A stretch of DNA of 64,000 bases from Euonymus europaeus. Lineage: Eukaryota; Streptophyta; Magnoliopsida; Celastrales; Celastraceae. Numbering within the stretch: position 1 is the stretch's first letter; each line of letters starts with the position of its first letter. The translations under genes and the position numbers were made by a program. Below, piece after piece: positions 10,177 through 22,418 of this stretch. The notes beneath the pieces were generated by a model, which was given only the letters and a program-made list of their open reading frames with translations, did no database searches and had not been told where the DNA came from. The DNA is taken from contig OY756967.1 in assembly GCA_963580455.1 (NCBI GenBank), positions 9,074,501 to 9,138,500 on the forward strand. Direction: 5' to 3'.

Positions 10177-12342
10177 AACCCCGACCCAAAAATTTTAGTT
10201 TTGAGTTGTAAAACGGATGATCCGAGAAGTACGGAATCATGGAAAAATAGTTTTGGAGCTTGGTTCGGTAAATGTGGCATAACTTTTAGTATACATGTCC
10301 GTTTCGGGCCCGTAATATATCAAATCGAAGCTCGAACCGAGCCGGAAAATAAAATTTAAGAAAACTGGGTTTCTGAAAAACAGAGACCGTCCGGACACCA
10401 AAAACAGCCGTCCGGACGGTTTGTGCAGGAACTGAGGCAGAGAAATTTTTAGAGGAAGTTTTGGTGCTATGAACAGTAGACCGTCCGGACACCTTAACGA
10501 GGCGTCCGGACGGTTAAGCCTGCGAAGTGGGCAGAGAGTGGAGGAAGAGGCAAGCGCCCGGACGGTCACTTGAAGCGTCCGGACGGTTATCGGGAAATCA
10601 GTTTTTAAGCTTAGTTTTAGGCATTTCTGGGCATTTCCAAGCTTGGGAGCCCGGCAAGAGAGAGAAAGTGTGAGAGAAGAAGAGAGAGAAGGAGATTTTG
10701 GCAAGAGATTGACTTGGAGATTGTGGATTGATGATCCTTGAAGCTAAGTAAGGAAGATTCAAGGTTGATTCAAGTGATTTGGTAAGTTTTTCATAGTTTT
10801 TGTAAATTCTAGGTTTTTCTAGATTTGCTAGATTCTTAAAGAGTTGAGTGCTATGCTTTAGATATATTGTTTACAGGTTGATTTTGGATGTTTATGTAGA
10901 TTGGTTTGTGATTTGGAGTAGAGTTGAGCTTGGGTTGAGTTTGGAGGATTTTGGAGAAATTTCTAGAGAGAGAAGGTGAGTAATTTCGAAATTATGGATA
11001 TAATTGATGTTTATATGAGTTGTTGGTTGTTTATTGATGCTTGTGAGGGTTCGGTTATGCCACATTGTAGGTTTGGGCAAACCGGAACCCTAGGAACGGA
11101 ATTTGGGAAATTGTGGTAATTTACTCGACACGAGGTTGGGGATTTCCAACCATACTTTCTATCGTTCGTTTTCGATATGTAAAGAGCTTTTCGATTCCTC
11201 ATTGGTCGTTCAATTTGTGTTTCCTCCTTAATTGCTCCTAAGGGGAAACGAACCCTAATTGTGATTCTTGTTGATTCTTGATGTTGCATGACCCGTGTGT
11301 GTGTTCCATCTCCTATGGACACGATGTGATTTCCGTTCATGCATCATGGTAGTTATGTATATATATATATATGTAGGTTGTTCATATATATATCTATTCA
11401 GCATGTCATGACATAATGCATTAGTGTTGCATGGGGGACCGGGTATGGACTCGGGAACCTTTAGGTTTCTTGAAAGCTACTTGGAGGGATGACGAGGTGA
11501 TGAGAGTTATCACTGAGTCATGTGAACTCCAAGTAGGGTAACGCACTGGGGGTAAGGTCAAGAGTGACTTGCCTTGTGGGGTGCGGGCGTGATAGGTTCA
11601 CGCAACCGGATGATCCTAGGAGTGGTTGGTTGTGGTGAGCTTGCTCCCGTGCAATATTTCATTGAGTTGCAATGATATTGTGGTTGTTATGCTCCGAAAG
11701 GGTTGTCCGGGTAAATGTTGATGTGAATTTGTTGAGTATACGTTCATGTGGTAGTTACATATTGATGCATTGCTTCCTTTGGTTCTATCTATATTGATGT
11801 TTACTTCATACCCTACTGAGCTTCTAGCTCACTCCTTTACTTTCTTCCTTCCACAGGAGACACTGGTACAAGTACTGGTGCTGCGGATCGGTGAGCAGGT
11901 TGTGTCATGGATGGCCCTGGATAGAATAGGGTGCTAGAGATATACTCTATGCATGTGGGTGTACGTAGTATATCTATGTTGAGAGAATATAACCATTTGG
12001 CACGGTGGTGCTTGTATGTGGATATAGATGTTGATTTATGGTTATATTTGATGTTTTATAAATCTGTGTGTTGATTTATATGTGATGCCATTAGTTTGTG
12101 CATGCTGGTAGTGGATGGCCTGAGGCCTAGGGTCAGGATTGCATTTGGTTGAGGCCTGAGGCCTATGTTTGCTAGGTTGCTAGTGTGATGTTGTTGTTGC
12201 TGCGTTTCTGATGCAGGTGGGCGCTCTTTGATATACGGGGAGGTGCCGCCGGATTTCCGGTTGATCCCGGATGTTCACACTAGTGACTTAGGATGGGTGC
12301 AGAGAGAGCACCCTGTCGCGTCTCCGAAAACGGGGCGTGACA
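10172..12342 (+). mobile_element. Gypsy-1 LTR 2 (shared middle LTR)
   Basis: A 2171-bp LTR, TGTGAAACCCCG to GCGTGACA. A polypurine tract lies on its left and a primer site with a second gag on its right, so it serves as 3' LTR of the first internal region and 5' LTR of the second. The palindrome array has six cores (10387-10587) and the nested hairpin is at 11477-11536. It lacks the loss of two cores seen in LTR 1. Confidence 0.9.
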
Positions 12343-12345
12343 ATT

Positions 12346-13706
12346 TTGTATCGGAGCGAGGTTTATGTCTCTTTATAGGATCTGGGGTGTTGGGTCCTAG
12401 TTGTAGAGTAGTATATCCAGGCCATGTCACGACTGCTACTGATCCGGTATGTTTTCTTTTCCCCTTAAATCCTCGTTTGAGTAGTGAGTTAAATGGTATT
12501 GTCTGTTTGCCATGCAGATGAATACCCGTAGAACTACCAGGTCTGATAGTGGGACTGTAGTACCTCGTGGCAGAGGCCGACGGGGAGTTGGTAGGGGCCG
12601 AGGTAGAGGCCGTAGTGTTGGGGTGGAACGTGTCACAAGAGGCACTCCTAGCACTGAGGATTCGGTTCCAAATGTGGATCCGGAGTTGAGAGAGGAAGAG
12701 ATAGTTCAAGAGGGACTACCGATGGAGAGTGATGATCAGCAGGCACCACCTGAGGTGCAGGTTGCTCCTGTTACTATAGGGGGCAACCAGTGACGATGGA
12801 GAGTCTTACTAGTTTTATGATGAGTATGGTGCAGACACAGGCGCAGACCATAGCTCAGGCAGTGGCTCAGGCGATGGGTGCTACTGGCACTCGTGCTGAG
12901 GGAGTTGTACCAGAGGCTACAACTGAGGTAGCAGCAGTACCTAGAGCTGGGAGAGGGATGTATGAGGTGGACCAATTGAGGAGTACTACTCCTCCAACAT
13001 TTTCTGGAGATGGAACGGGTGTGGGGGCGGAGGAGTGGTTCAACCAGCTGAGTATGAGAATGGACACTCTTGAGATACCCGATGAGAGACGGGTGAAGTT
13101 TGTGTTCTATTACTTGAGTGGTGCGGCCTATGAATGGTGGATGTCCATGGGCCAGAGACGGAATGAGCTGACTTGGACTTCGTTTGAGCAGTTGTTTATG
13201 CAGAAGTTTGTGCCAAGGCCTCTGCAAACGGAGAAGGCCAAACAGTTCTAGAATTATTGCAGACATCAGAGATGACGGTGTCTCAGTACACCAAGTAGTT
13301 TGAGGAGTTATACCGGTATGGGAAGGAGTTTGCTCCCACAGATGAGAAGAAGGCAGTGAGGTACCGAGATGGGTTGCTTCCCAGTCCTGGTAGAATGGTG
13401 ATGGCCACTAGGATGGTGTCATATCAGGACACAGTGGAGATGGCTCTTGATTTTGAGTTGAGTGAGAAAAGTGAAGCTCAGAGGAAGCGTCCAGTGAGTG
13501 AGGGTAGTAGTGGTGGTGGTAGACAGAACAAGGTCACGAGGTCGAGTGTGATTCCATTAGTAAAAGTAATGTGGATGTACCACGGAGTTGAAGAAGCAAC
13601 TTGGGAGTTGGAGTCTCGAATGAAGGAAAAATACCCGGAGTTGTTCAGTGATTCAGGTACGTGTGTAGTTAAATTTCGGGACGAAATTTTTTTTAAGGGG
13701 GGAGGA
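12346..13706 (+). pseudogene. Second gypsy-1 internal region, pol deleted
   Basis: The primer site is altered (TTGTATCGGAGCG). The 71-nt putative intron spans 12447-12517 and gag starts at ATG 12518. Gag keeps the Arg/Gly-rich N-terminus and capsid segment. Single-base deletions lie near 12780 and 13247, and a CAG-to-TAG stop at 13296-13298. At about 13520 the Gly/Ser-rich gag linker is joined directly to the chromodomain-like tail ([20 protein letters not shown]). The zinc knuckles, protease, RT, RNase H and integrase are gone, roughly 3.6 kb compared with the first internal region. A polypurine tract ends at 13706. Confidence 0.87.
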
Positions 13707-14839
13707 TGTAAAACCCCGACCCAAAAATTTTAGTTTTGAGTTGTAAAACGGATGATCCGAGAAGTACGGAATCATGGAAAAATAGTTTTGGAGATTGGTT
13801 CGGTAAATGGGGCATAACTTTTAGTATACATGTCCGTTTCGGGCCCGTAATATATCAAATCGAAGCTTGAACCGAGCCGGAAAATAAAATTTAAGGAAAC
13901 TGGGTTTCTGAAAAACAGAGACCGTCCGTACACCCAAAACAGCCGTCCGGACGGTTTGTGCAGGAACTGAGGCAGAGAAATTTTTAGAGGAAGTTTTGGT
14001 GCTGTGAACAGTAGACCGTCCGGACACCTTAACGAGGCTTCCGGACGGTTAAGCCTGCGAAGTGGGCAGAGAGTAGAGGAAGAGGCAAGCGTCCGGACGG
14101 TTATCGGGAAATCAGTTTTTAAGCTTAGTTTTAGGCATTTCTGGGCATTTCCAAGTTTGGGAGCCCGGCTAGAGAGAGAAAGTGTGAGAGAAGAAGAGAG
14201 AGAAGGAGATTTTGGCAAAATATTGACTTGGAGATTGTGGATTGATGATCCTTGAAGCTAAGTAAGGAAGATTCAAGGTTGATTCAAGTGATTTGGTAAG
14301 TTTTTCATAGTCTTTGTAAATTCTAGGTTTTTCTAGATTTGCTAGATTCTTGAAGAGTTGAGTGCTATGCTTTAGATATATTGTTTATAGGTTGATTTTG
14401 AATGTTTATGTAGATTGGTTTGTGATTTGGAGTAGAGTTGAGCTTGGGTTGAGTTTGGAGGATTTTGGAGAAATTTCTAGAGAGAGAAGGTGAGTAATTT
14501 CGAAATTATGGATATAATTGATGTTTATATGAGTTGTTGGTTGTTTATTGATGCTTGTGAGGGTTCGGTTATGCCACATTGTAGGTTTGGGCAAACCGGA
14601 ACCCTAGGAACGGAATTTGGGAAATTGTGGTAATTTACTCGACACGAGGTAGGGGATTTCCAACCATACTTTCTATCGTTCGTTTTCGATATGTAAAGAG
14701 CTTTTTGATTCCTCATTGGTCGTCCCATTTGTGTTTCCGCCTTAATTGCTCCTAAGGGGAAACGAACCCTAATTGTGATTCTTGATGTTGCATGACCCGA
14801 GTGTGTGTGTTCCATCTCCTATGGACACGATGTGATTTC
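13707..14839 (+). mobile_element. Gypsy-1 LTR 3, left part
   Basis: Starts TGTAAAACCCCG (one change from TGTGAAACC) after the polypurine tract. It carries five palindrome cores (13922-14100). It is interrupted after GTGATTTC by the copia-B element and resumes at 22419. Confidence 0.9.
14835..14839 (+). repeat. Target site duplication, left (ATTTC)
   Basis: ATTTC directly precedes the copia-B terminus TGCTGGG and is repeated at 22419-22423. In uninterrupted LTRs the site reads GTGATTTCCGTTCATG once, confirming the duplication. Confidence 0.95.
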
Positions 14840-16093
14840 TGCTGGGTTTCAATATCTCGTACACAGCGGAAGTTTAAAATTTTATTGAAACCCTCCAGAG
14901 AATCCATGTGAAAGGGCATAAATCGGTGATTAGAAGTTACCTCTTGAAGTGCAAGTAAAACCCTAGATATTCTGTGAGTCAAGTAAAACCGAAAAGGCCC
15001 AAATCTCCTTGAAGAAAGAAAGCCCACGTTTTTGGGCTCTTGACCATGTTCAATTAATCTTATTAATTAAACCGGTAATGGACCTTACATAAAGCCCTAA
15101 GCCCAAACGTAATATGTTATTCTTAAATAACATAATCTTTGACTTATTCTATGTGTGTGACCCTATAGGTTCTCGTTATGTTAGCAGTGAAACTAAAATC
15201 AAATTCTAGCATCACAAACAATGAGAGGTATCTAGCAACACATCATTGTTACCCAAATAACGAGAATGTCAATGATTTGACATAACCTTAATTTGTGACC
15301 AATTTATATATAGTCCCATTGTCCTTAATATCTTGATTAACATCGAGGCATGGAATGTGTCATCCTCGTATATGTTAATCTATGTATTTCTTGATTCCGA
15401 GTAGACTATTAAAAACAAACGAAATCAATATCTTATATTGATTCATTTGAGCACGGCCATGCATTTCTAAGTCTCACTCAATCAAGGGGCCCACGGATAT
15501 TACTCCTGTTATATAGAAGGGACAAAAACCATCTAGGTCACTCACATCCCTCCACATGATTCGTGATATACCCAATCACTGACTTTATAGCCAACCCTTT
15601 TACAAGTGACGTTAGACAGTATCAAAGTATATAACTCCTCATGTTGGGAACCGTAGTGATTTCAGGTTAAAGGAAAACATATATCATTGTCACTATGAGA
15701 ATAGCTTATGACATTCATATAACAATCCATGCAGTATTCTCATGTTGGGTCTGTCCAGTACTTCCCGTTCTCTAACAAGTACCTATGTATTGATTTGATA
15801 TCTCATATCCATGACTCGCAAGATTTAGTCATCAATCAACCTACATACTAGTCTCAACGTATTAATGTTATCCCATTTAACAATAATACTCGACTAGGGA
15901 CGTTTAGGAATAGTGTTCTATATACATCTATGATGATCTCACGTTCAAGTCACACACTTGAAGTCTCATAGCATCGAACCAACTATTCTAGGGATATTTA
16001 TCATAATCATTTATATAGTGCAGATAAATAATTCATAACAAATAAAGTACCTCAATATAACATAATAAATGTATGCTAATACAATCATCCCAT
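14840..16093 (-). mobile_element. Copia-B 3' LTR, internally deleted and truncated
   Basis: Matches 20931-22418 with about a dozen scattered base differences by eye. A deletion of roughly 230-240 bp follows CTCTTGAAGTGCA near 14953. On the minus strand the LTR lacks its first ~22 bases (TGTTGG...GGAGC), because a deletion joins pol directly to CAATCATGGG of the LTR near 16093. Confidence 0.88.
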
Positions 16094-18954
16094 GATTGTG
16101 GGCATTGATCTTTAGAGAGACTCATCCCATGTGACATGGGTAGAAATCCTCTCTTAGATTCTTGCATGCTGAACCTTTGCAGCACTTTATCAATGTATGT
16201 ACTTTGACTTAGACCAAGCAATTTTCTTGATCTATCTCTATAGATCTTGATGCCTAATATATAGGCAGCTTCGCCTAAGTCTTTCATGGAAAAGCACTTC
16301 CCTAACCAAGTCTTGACAGACTGTAAGGTAGGAATGTCATCCACATACAATACCAGGAAGACTTTTGTGCTCCCACTAACCCTTTGATAGACACAAGGTT
16401 CATCCTCATTTTGAATGAAACCAAACTCTTTGATTGTTTCATCAAAACGTAGATTCCAGCTTCGAGAAGCTTGCTTTAATCCATAAATGGATCGTTGCAA
16501 CTTACAAACTTTACCAGCATTCTCTGGAGTGACAAAACCCTCAGGCTGTGTCATGTACACATCCTCAAGGAGATTCCCATTAAGGAATGCAGTCTTGACA
16601 TCCATTTGCCAGATCTCATAATCATAGAATGCTGCAATAGCAAGCAAGATCCTGATGGATTTAATCATGGCAACAGGAGAAAAAGTCTCATCATAGTCTA
16701 TACCATGAATTTGCTTGAAACCCTTTGCAACCAATCGCCCCTTAAAGGTATTTACCTCCCCATCCATGTTAGTTTTCTTCTTGAAAACCCACTTGCAACC
16801 AATGGGTTTTACCCCTTCAGGTGGGTCAACCAAGGTCCATACCTTGTTGACATACATGGATTCCATCTCAGATCTCATGGCCTCTAGCCATTTCTCAGAC
16901 TCTGGACCCGTAATAGCCTCTTGGTAGGTTGTTGGCTCATTTTGATCTATGAGCAATACATCACCATGTTGAGACACCAGAAATCCATATCTCTTAGGCT
17001 CATGACGTTGCCTACCAGACTTACGTGGGCCTTGTGTTACTTGAGCAGATTCTTGTTCCACAACAACTTGTGGTGCCTGCTCATGTTCCGTCATAGGTTC
17101 AGTGTTCTCTTGTGTGTCTCGAACTTCTTCGAGTTCTTTTTTACTCCCACTGGTTCCTCTAGAGATGAATTCTCTTTCTAGAAAAATACCAGTCCGTGCA
17201 ACAAACACTTTGCTCTCGGTAGGATTATAGAAATAGTACCCCTTGGTTTCCTTAGGATACCCCACAAAATAACACTTATCCGATTTGGGTCCAAGTTTGT
17301 CAGTGGCTTGACGTCTTACGTAGGCTTCACAACCCCAAATTTTCAAGAAAGACATACTAGGACGTTTCCCAGTCCATAATTCATATGGTGTCTTTTGAAC
17401 CGATTTTGAAGGAACGCGATTGAGAGTAAAAGCGGCTGTCTCTAAAGCACGTCCCCAAAAGGAAATTGGAAGATCTGCATGACTCATCATAGATCGTACC
17501 ATGTCTAACAGGGTGCGATTTCTCCTCTCGGAAACACCATTCCATTGTGGTGTTCCAGGAGGAGTGAGTTGTGATACTATACCACACTCTTTCAGATGAT
17601 CATTAAACTCATGGCTTAGGTATTCTCCACCTCGATCCGATCGAAGTGCTTTGATACTTTTGCCAAGTTGGTTTTGTACTTCATTCTTAAAATCCTTGAA
17701 CTTTTGAAAAGATTCTGACTTGTGTTTCATAAGGTACACATAGCCATATCTACTGTAATCATCAGTAAATGTAATGAAGTAACAAAACCCACCTCTGGCT
17801 AATGAGTTAATAGGCCCACATACATCACTATGTATAAGACCCAACAAATCATTAGCCCTCTCACTATGCCCAGTGAAAGGGGCTTTAGTCATCTTGCCTA
17901 ATAAACAGGATTCGCATACCTGATATGATTCAAAATCAAATGAGTCCAAGAAACCATCTTTATGAAGTTTGGATATACGTTTCTCATTTATATGGCCCAA
18001 GCGACAATGCCAGAGATAAGTGGGATTCGAATCATTCGATTTGAACCTCTTAGTATTAATGTTATAGACAGATGTTTTGCGATCTAGAATATAGAGTCCA
18101 TTAAACAATTGTGCACTACCATAAAAAATTTCATTCAAATAAAATGAACAACATTTGTCCTTTATTAAAAATGAAAAACCCTTCTTGTCCAAACAAGAAA
18201 TAGAAATAAGATTCCTACTAATAGCAGGCACACAGTAACAGTCCTCTAATTCCAATACTAGCCCTGAAGGCAAAGTTAAATAATAAGTTCGTACAGATAG
18301 TGCAGCAACTCTTGCTCCATTTCCTACTCGTAGGTCCACCTCACTTTTAGTCAAAGTTCTACTCCTTTTGAGTTCCTGCACATCATTACATATGTGAGAA
18401 CCACAACCGATATCTAATACCCAAGTAGAAGAAGCAGATAAATTGACTTCTATAACAAAAATACCTAAAGTGGAAGTCATACTCCCTTTCTTCTTTTTGA
18501 GCTCTTCCAGGTAAACTTGGCAATTCCTCTTCCAGTGTCCAGCGACACCACAGTGGAAACATGTCGCTTCCTTAGCAACTCCACCTTTAGGTTTCAGTGC
18601 TTTAGACTTGGGTTTGGGCTGATTGTTGGATCCATTATCCATTTTCTTCTTATAGTTGCCCTTACCCTTGCCCTTGCCCTTGCCTTTGCCCTTTTGAACC
18701 ATCATTATGGAACTAGAGCCTTTTGGCATGTTCTGTTCAGCAGTTCTTAACATAGCTAACAGTTCTGGCGGTGATTTGTCAATTTCGTTCATGTTGTAGT
18801 TCACGACAAATTGACCATAGCTCGGAGGCAACGATTGCAGAACTAAGTCAATGGCCAACTCTTGGCCCATAGGAAAACCCAACCTCTCAAGACTTTCAAC
18901 ATACCCAATCATTTTGAGTACGTGAGGTTCAACGGGACTTCCTTCCGCTAATTT
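16094..18954 (-). pseudogene. pol: Copia-B gag C-terminus and pol, lacking RNase H
   Basis: One long open frame on the minus strand. It contains a Lys/Gly-rich nucleocapsid with the zinc knuckle CFHCGVAGHWKRNC, a protease motif written WVLDIGCGSH (DIG where DTG is expected), the GAG-pre-integrase HHCC region (LWHCRLGH .. CESCLLGKMTK), the integrase core (HSDVCGPI, TFTDDYSRYG, GVSERRNRTLLDM), and RT (WVFKKKTNMDG, QMDVKTAFLNG, SIYGLKQASRSW, YVDD). After YVDDI about seven residues are missing compared with copia-A (LLFGDDI). Homology stops at MSLSKDQCPQ and the frame reads into LTR sequence, ending at 16033. RNase H is absent. Upstream the frame is closed by a TGA at 18955-18957. Confidence 0.88.
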
Positions 18955-19329
18955 TCACTGAAATAATGTTTTAGAAACATCATACCTTTCTTGCCGAGCC
19001 TGACCTTGATAAAGTTTCTTAAGGTGCACGATCATATCGTAGGCATCCATGTTCTCATGTTGCTTCTAAAGCTCAGAGTTCATGGTGGCTAGCATGATGC
19101 ATCCAACATCCAAGGCGTCATCTTGATGCTTCTTGTAAGCATCCTTTTCAGCCCTTGGAGCATTAGCAGCTGGTTGATCAGGAATAGCTTGCTCTAGGAC
19201 ATACTGCTTTCGCTCATGTTTGAGGACAATCCTCAAATTTCGATACCAGTCTAGGAAATTTGTCCCAGTCAGCTTGTCCTTCTCAAGGACAGATCGTAGT
19301 GTAAGATTGTTTGAAGTGTTTGATGCCAT
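18955..19329 (-). pseudogene. gag: Copia-B gag N-terminal part, two stops
   Basis: Starts at the minus-strand ATG at 19329 (MASNTSNNLTLRSVLEK), with the copia gag segment LTGTNFLDWYRNLRIVL. A CAG-to-TAG stop at 19066-19068 falls where copia-A reads ELQKQHEN, and a TGA at 18955-18957 lies before KLAEGSPVEPHV. The frame is otherwise preserved into the long downstream frame. An acceptor-like TTTCTATTGTAG ends six bases before the ATG. Confidence 0.85.
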
Positions 19330-20917
19330 GGAAATCTACAATAGAAATATGCAAAGTAAATTTCATGCTATTCACATTTAATAAGGTTTTTAAATAAATG
19401 TAACTCCCACTATTTTTCTTCAATTAATAGCCCTCACTATTAATTTGGAAAGTCACAACTTTCTAGTGAGCCAAGATCCACAATTCACTTTGTCTTAAGT
19501 TGGCTTTGGCCAATCACCCAAGATGTAGGTTTTTTAGGTAGGTAAGATTTTACCAATTGCATCACATACAACTCTTGGATAGTTGGGTGAACAACACTTG
19601 TTCTAATTCATCTAATGAATTAATGCCCAACTCTATGCCTCTAGGCCTCAATCCTATTGAGATATCCTAGTTAAGTCAGACCCAATGTTATTGACAGTAC
19701 GGATATCACTATTATCCTTTCGCGTCTCACCAAGATAGACGAGGCACTTTGCTTTGGCAAACATACCTTATGTCGATCAAGGCCGTGACGAGTGTCCTTC
19801 ATTGGAAAGCATCATGTATTTGACTTAATATTTTTCTTGAGGGTTTTCAGTCATTAATGAATGATCTCACCATTTTAAACATGTTTTATACATCTAATCT
19901 AATGCATCTCATACATAGAAATTAAAGTGCATAAATTAAACGTGACATAGCTATGGCCTCTACTACATCGATCCTCCCAAGCCAATGAAAGGATCGATAG
20001 GTCATCCTAGGTAAAGCATCTTCTCCAAGCGCCTTCCTTGATGATATTTGTGTAGTCTCCATCTCCTCTTTCTTCCATTGAAACCTCTTCATACATTTCA
20101 AATCTATATTTACTAATTACAAATTCTAGGCTATGTAACCGTTACATAAGGATAGAGAAACCTCGAGTTACATTCGAGGGGAGTAAGATGAGAAGAGAAT
20201 GTACAATCAGAGATTTAAGAGAAAGCCACGACACGCAGGCCGTATTTAAAATTTACAAACATAACAAATACCTGTCCAATCACATTGGTCTTTAAGGCCA
20301 TAGCTATGCACCATGCATCATATATCACATAACATATGCATATTTATTAAAATCAAATTTATATAGTGATTTAAAATTAAGTCTTGATATCGAGCTTTGA
20401 TTTATCACCCTTTACGCTGAGTTTGTACGGCGCCGGTTAGCGAGCAGGGGTCAAGGGGGCAGCGCCCCCGAAAGGTATACAGAATATAACCTCCCTTACC
20501 CTAGGGTTTTTCCCTTGAATCCGTCACAACAATTGAAACCGATTCAAACCGATTCAATTAGGAAACCCTAATTCAATTAGGAAACCCTAATCCATGCTCA
20601 CCAGCCGACGGTTTACATCTTGTAATACATCAACATTTGACATACACAGCCGACGCAAAATCCTAGTGAGAAGCCGATCAACATAACCAACATCATCATG
20701 TTTCTGTTTCGTTTTGTTTAATCACATTAAATCAACTCATCATAGGCAAGTAACAAATCATCATTCTGATCACATCAAAACTGAATCAGTATCAAACATA
20801 CACACCAAGAAACCCGAATCTGTTTTTGATCTTATCAAACATGTCATTCCGTTTGTAATCATATTAACACAAATCTATTCACAAGGCAAACATAACCGAT
20901 TTATGGTTTCACAAGCG
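19330..20917 (-). other. Copia-B untranslated leader
   Basis: About 1.6 kb between primer site and gag with no supported gene. It contains a strong GC hairpin, GGGGGC-AGC-GCCCCC, near 20455-20469. Two adjacent copies of an AATTAGGAAACCCTAAT unit at about 20557-20592 each hold a telo-box-like AAACCCTAA. An acceptor-like CTATTGTAG ends at 19336. A donor-like GGGTAAGG lies near 20499 on the minus strand, so a leader intron of about 1.2 kb is possible but unproven. Confidence 0.7.
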
Positions 20918-20930
20918 GCTCTGATACCAC
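20918..20930 (-). promoter_or_regulatory. Primer-binding site of copia-B
   Basis: Minus-strand TGGTATCAGAGCC starts one base after the LTR end. It is an exact complement of the plant initiator Met-tRNA 3' end as generally known. Confidence 0.9.
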
Positions 20931-22418
20931 TGCTGGGTTTCAATATCTCATACACAGCGGAAGTTTAAAATTTTATTGAAACCCTCCAGAGAATCCATGT
21001 GAAAGGGCATAAATCAGTGATTAGAAGTTACCTCTTGAAGTGCAGAAAATGACCGATTGCTTGACTTGAATGATCCGAATCAATCCGCGCTATCCAACCG
21101 AACAGCACGCCTCTAGGTATCCACACGAACAAGCCCAAGATCACCTCTTTCACGTTCTGCTAGTAACTAGGAGAAGAAGCTCCCAATCGGTTTTTCTCTC
21201 AACTCACCAAGAAGTGCGGCACACCAAAAAGTTGTATTCTCTCCTAGGGTTACTCTAACCCTAGATATTCCGTGAGTCAAGTAAAACCGGAAAGGCCCAA
21301 ATCTCCTTGAAGAAAGAAATCCCACGTTTTTGGGCTCTTGACCATGTTCAATTAATCTTATTAATTAAACCGGTAATGGACCTTACATAAAGCCCTAAGC
21401 CCAAACGTAATATGTTATTCTTAAATAACATAATCTTTGACTTATTCTATGTGTGTGACCCTATAGGTTCTCGTTATGTTAGCAGTGAAACTAAAATCAT
21501 ATTCTAGCATCACAAACAATGAGAGGTATCTAGCAACACATCATTGTTACCCAAATAACGAGAATGTCAATGATTCGACATAACCTTAATTTGTGACCAA
21601 TTTATATATAGTCCCTTTGTCCTTAATATCTTGATTAACATCGAGGCATGGAATGTGTCAACCTCGTATATGTTAATCTATGTATTTCTTGATTCCGAGT
21701 AGACTATTAAAAACAAACGAAATCAATATCACATATTGATTCATTTGAGCACGGCCATGCATTTCTAAGTCTCACTCAATCAAGGGGCCCACAGATATTA
21801 CTCCTGTTATATAGAAGGGACAAAAACCATCTAGGTCACTCACATCCCTCCACATGATTCGTGATATACCCAATCACTCACTTTATAGCCAACCCTTTTA
21901 CAAGTGACGTTAGACAGTATCAAAGTATATAACTCCTCATGTTGGGAACCGTAGTGATTTCAGGTTAAAGGAAAACATATATCATTGTCACTATGAGAAT
22001 AGCTTACGACATTCATATAACAATCCATGCAGTATTCTCATGTTGGGTCTGTCCAGTACTTCCCGTTCTCTAACAAGTACCTATGTATTGATTTGATATC
22101 TCATATCCATGACTCGCAAGATTTAGTCATCAATCAACCTACATACTAGTCTCAACGTATTAATGTTATCCCATTTAACAATAATACTCGACTAGGGACT
22201 TTTAGGAATAGTGTTCTATATACATCTATGATGATCTCACGTTCAAGTCACACACTTGAAGTCTCATAGCATCGAACCAACTATTCTAGGGATATTTATC
22301 ATAATCATTTATATAGTGCAGATAAATAATTCATAACAAATAAAGTACCTCAATATAACATAATAAATGTATGCTAATACAATCATCCCATGATTGGCTC
22401 CTAGAGCATACACCAACA
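20931..22418 (-). mobile_element. Copia-B 5' LTR
   Basis: A 1488-bp LTR, minus strand TGTTGGTGTATGC ... GAAACCCAGCA. It is complete at both ends and followed by the primer site. It retains the ~230-240 bp block missing from the other LTR. No ORF. Confidence 0.92.

Larger units (their letters stand above)
14840..22418 (-). mobile_element. Copia-B element inserted in a gypsy-1 LTR
   Basis: A 7.6-kb Ty1/copia element on the minus strand, bounded by TGTTGG...CCCAGCA and a 5-bp target duplication (ATTTC). From 5' to 3' it has an LTR (20931-22418), a canonical primer site, a leader of about 1.6 kb, gag, pol and a shortened second LTR. The end of pol, the polypurine tract and the first ~22 bp of the 3' LTR have been lost in one deletion. 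By nesting it is the youngest insertion in the window. Confidence 0.93.

Noticed and set aside
10237..10704. Frames of 148-182 codons antisense in gypsy LTRs (also 13772-14218, 46265-46813).
   Set aside because: They run over the palindrome array and LTR start on the wrong strand, their lengths change with core number, and the sequence is low-complexity Ser/Leu-rich.
14840..22418. Possibility that this insertion is a DNA transposon, because its ends are inverted (TGTTGG/CCAACA-like).
   Set aside because: It has direct LTRs of over 1.2 kb, a tRNA primer site, copia pol and a 5-bp target duplication.
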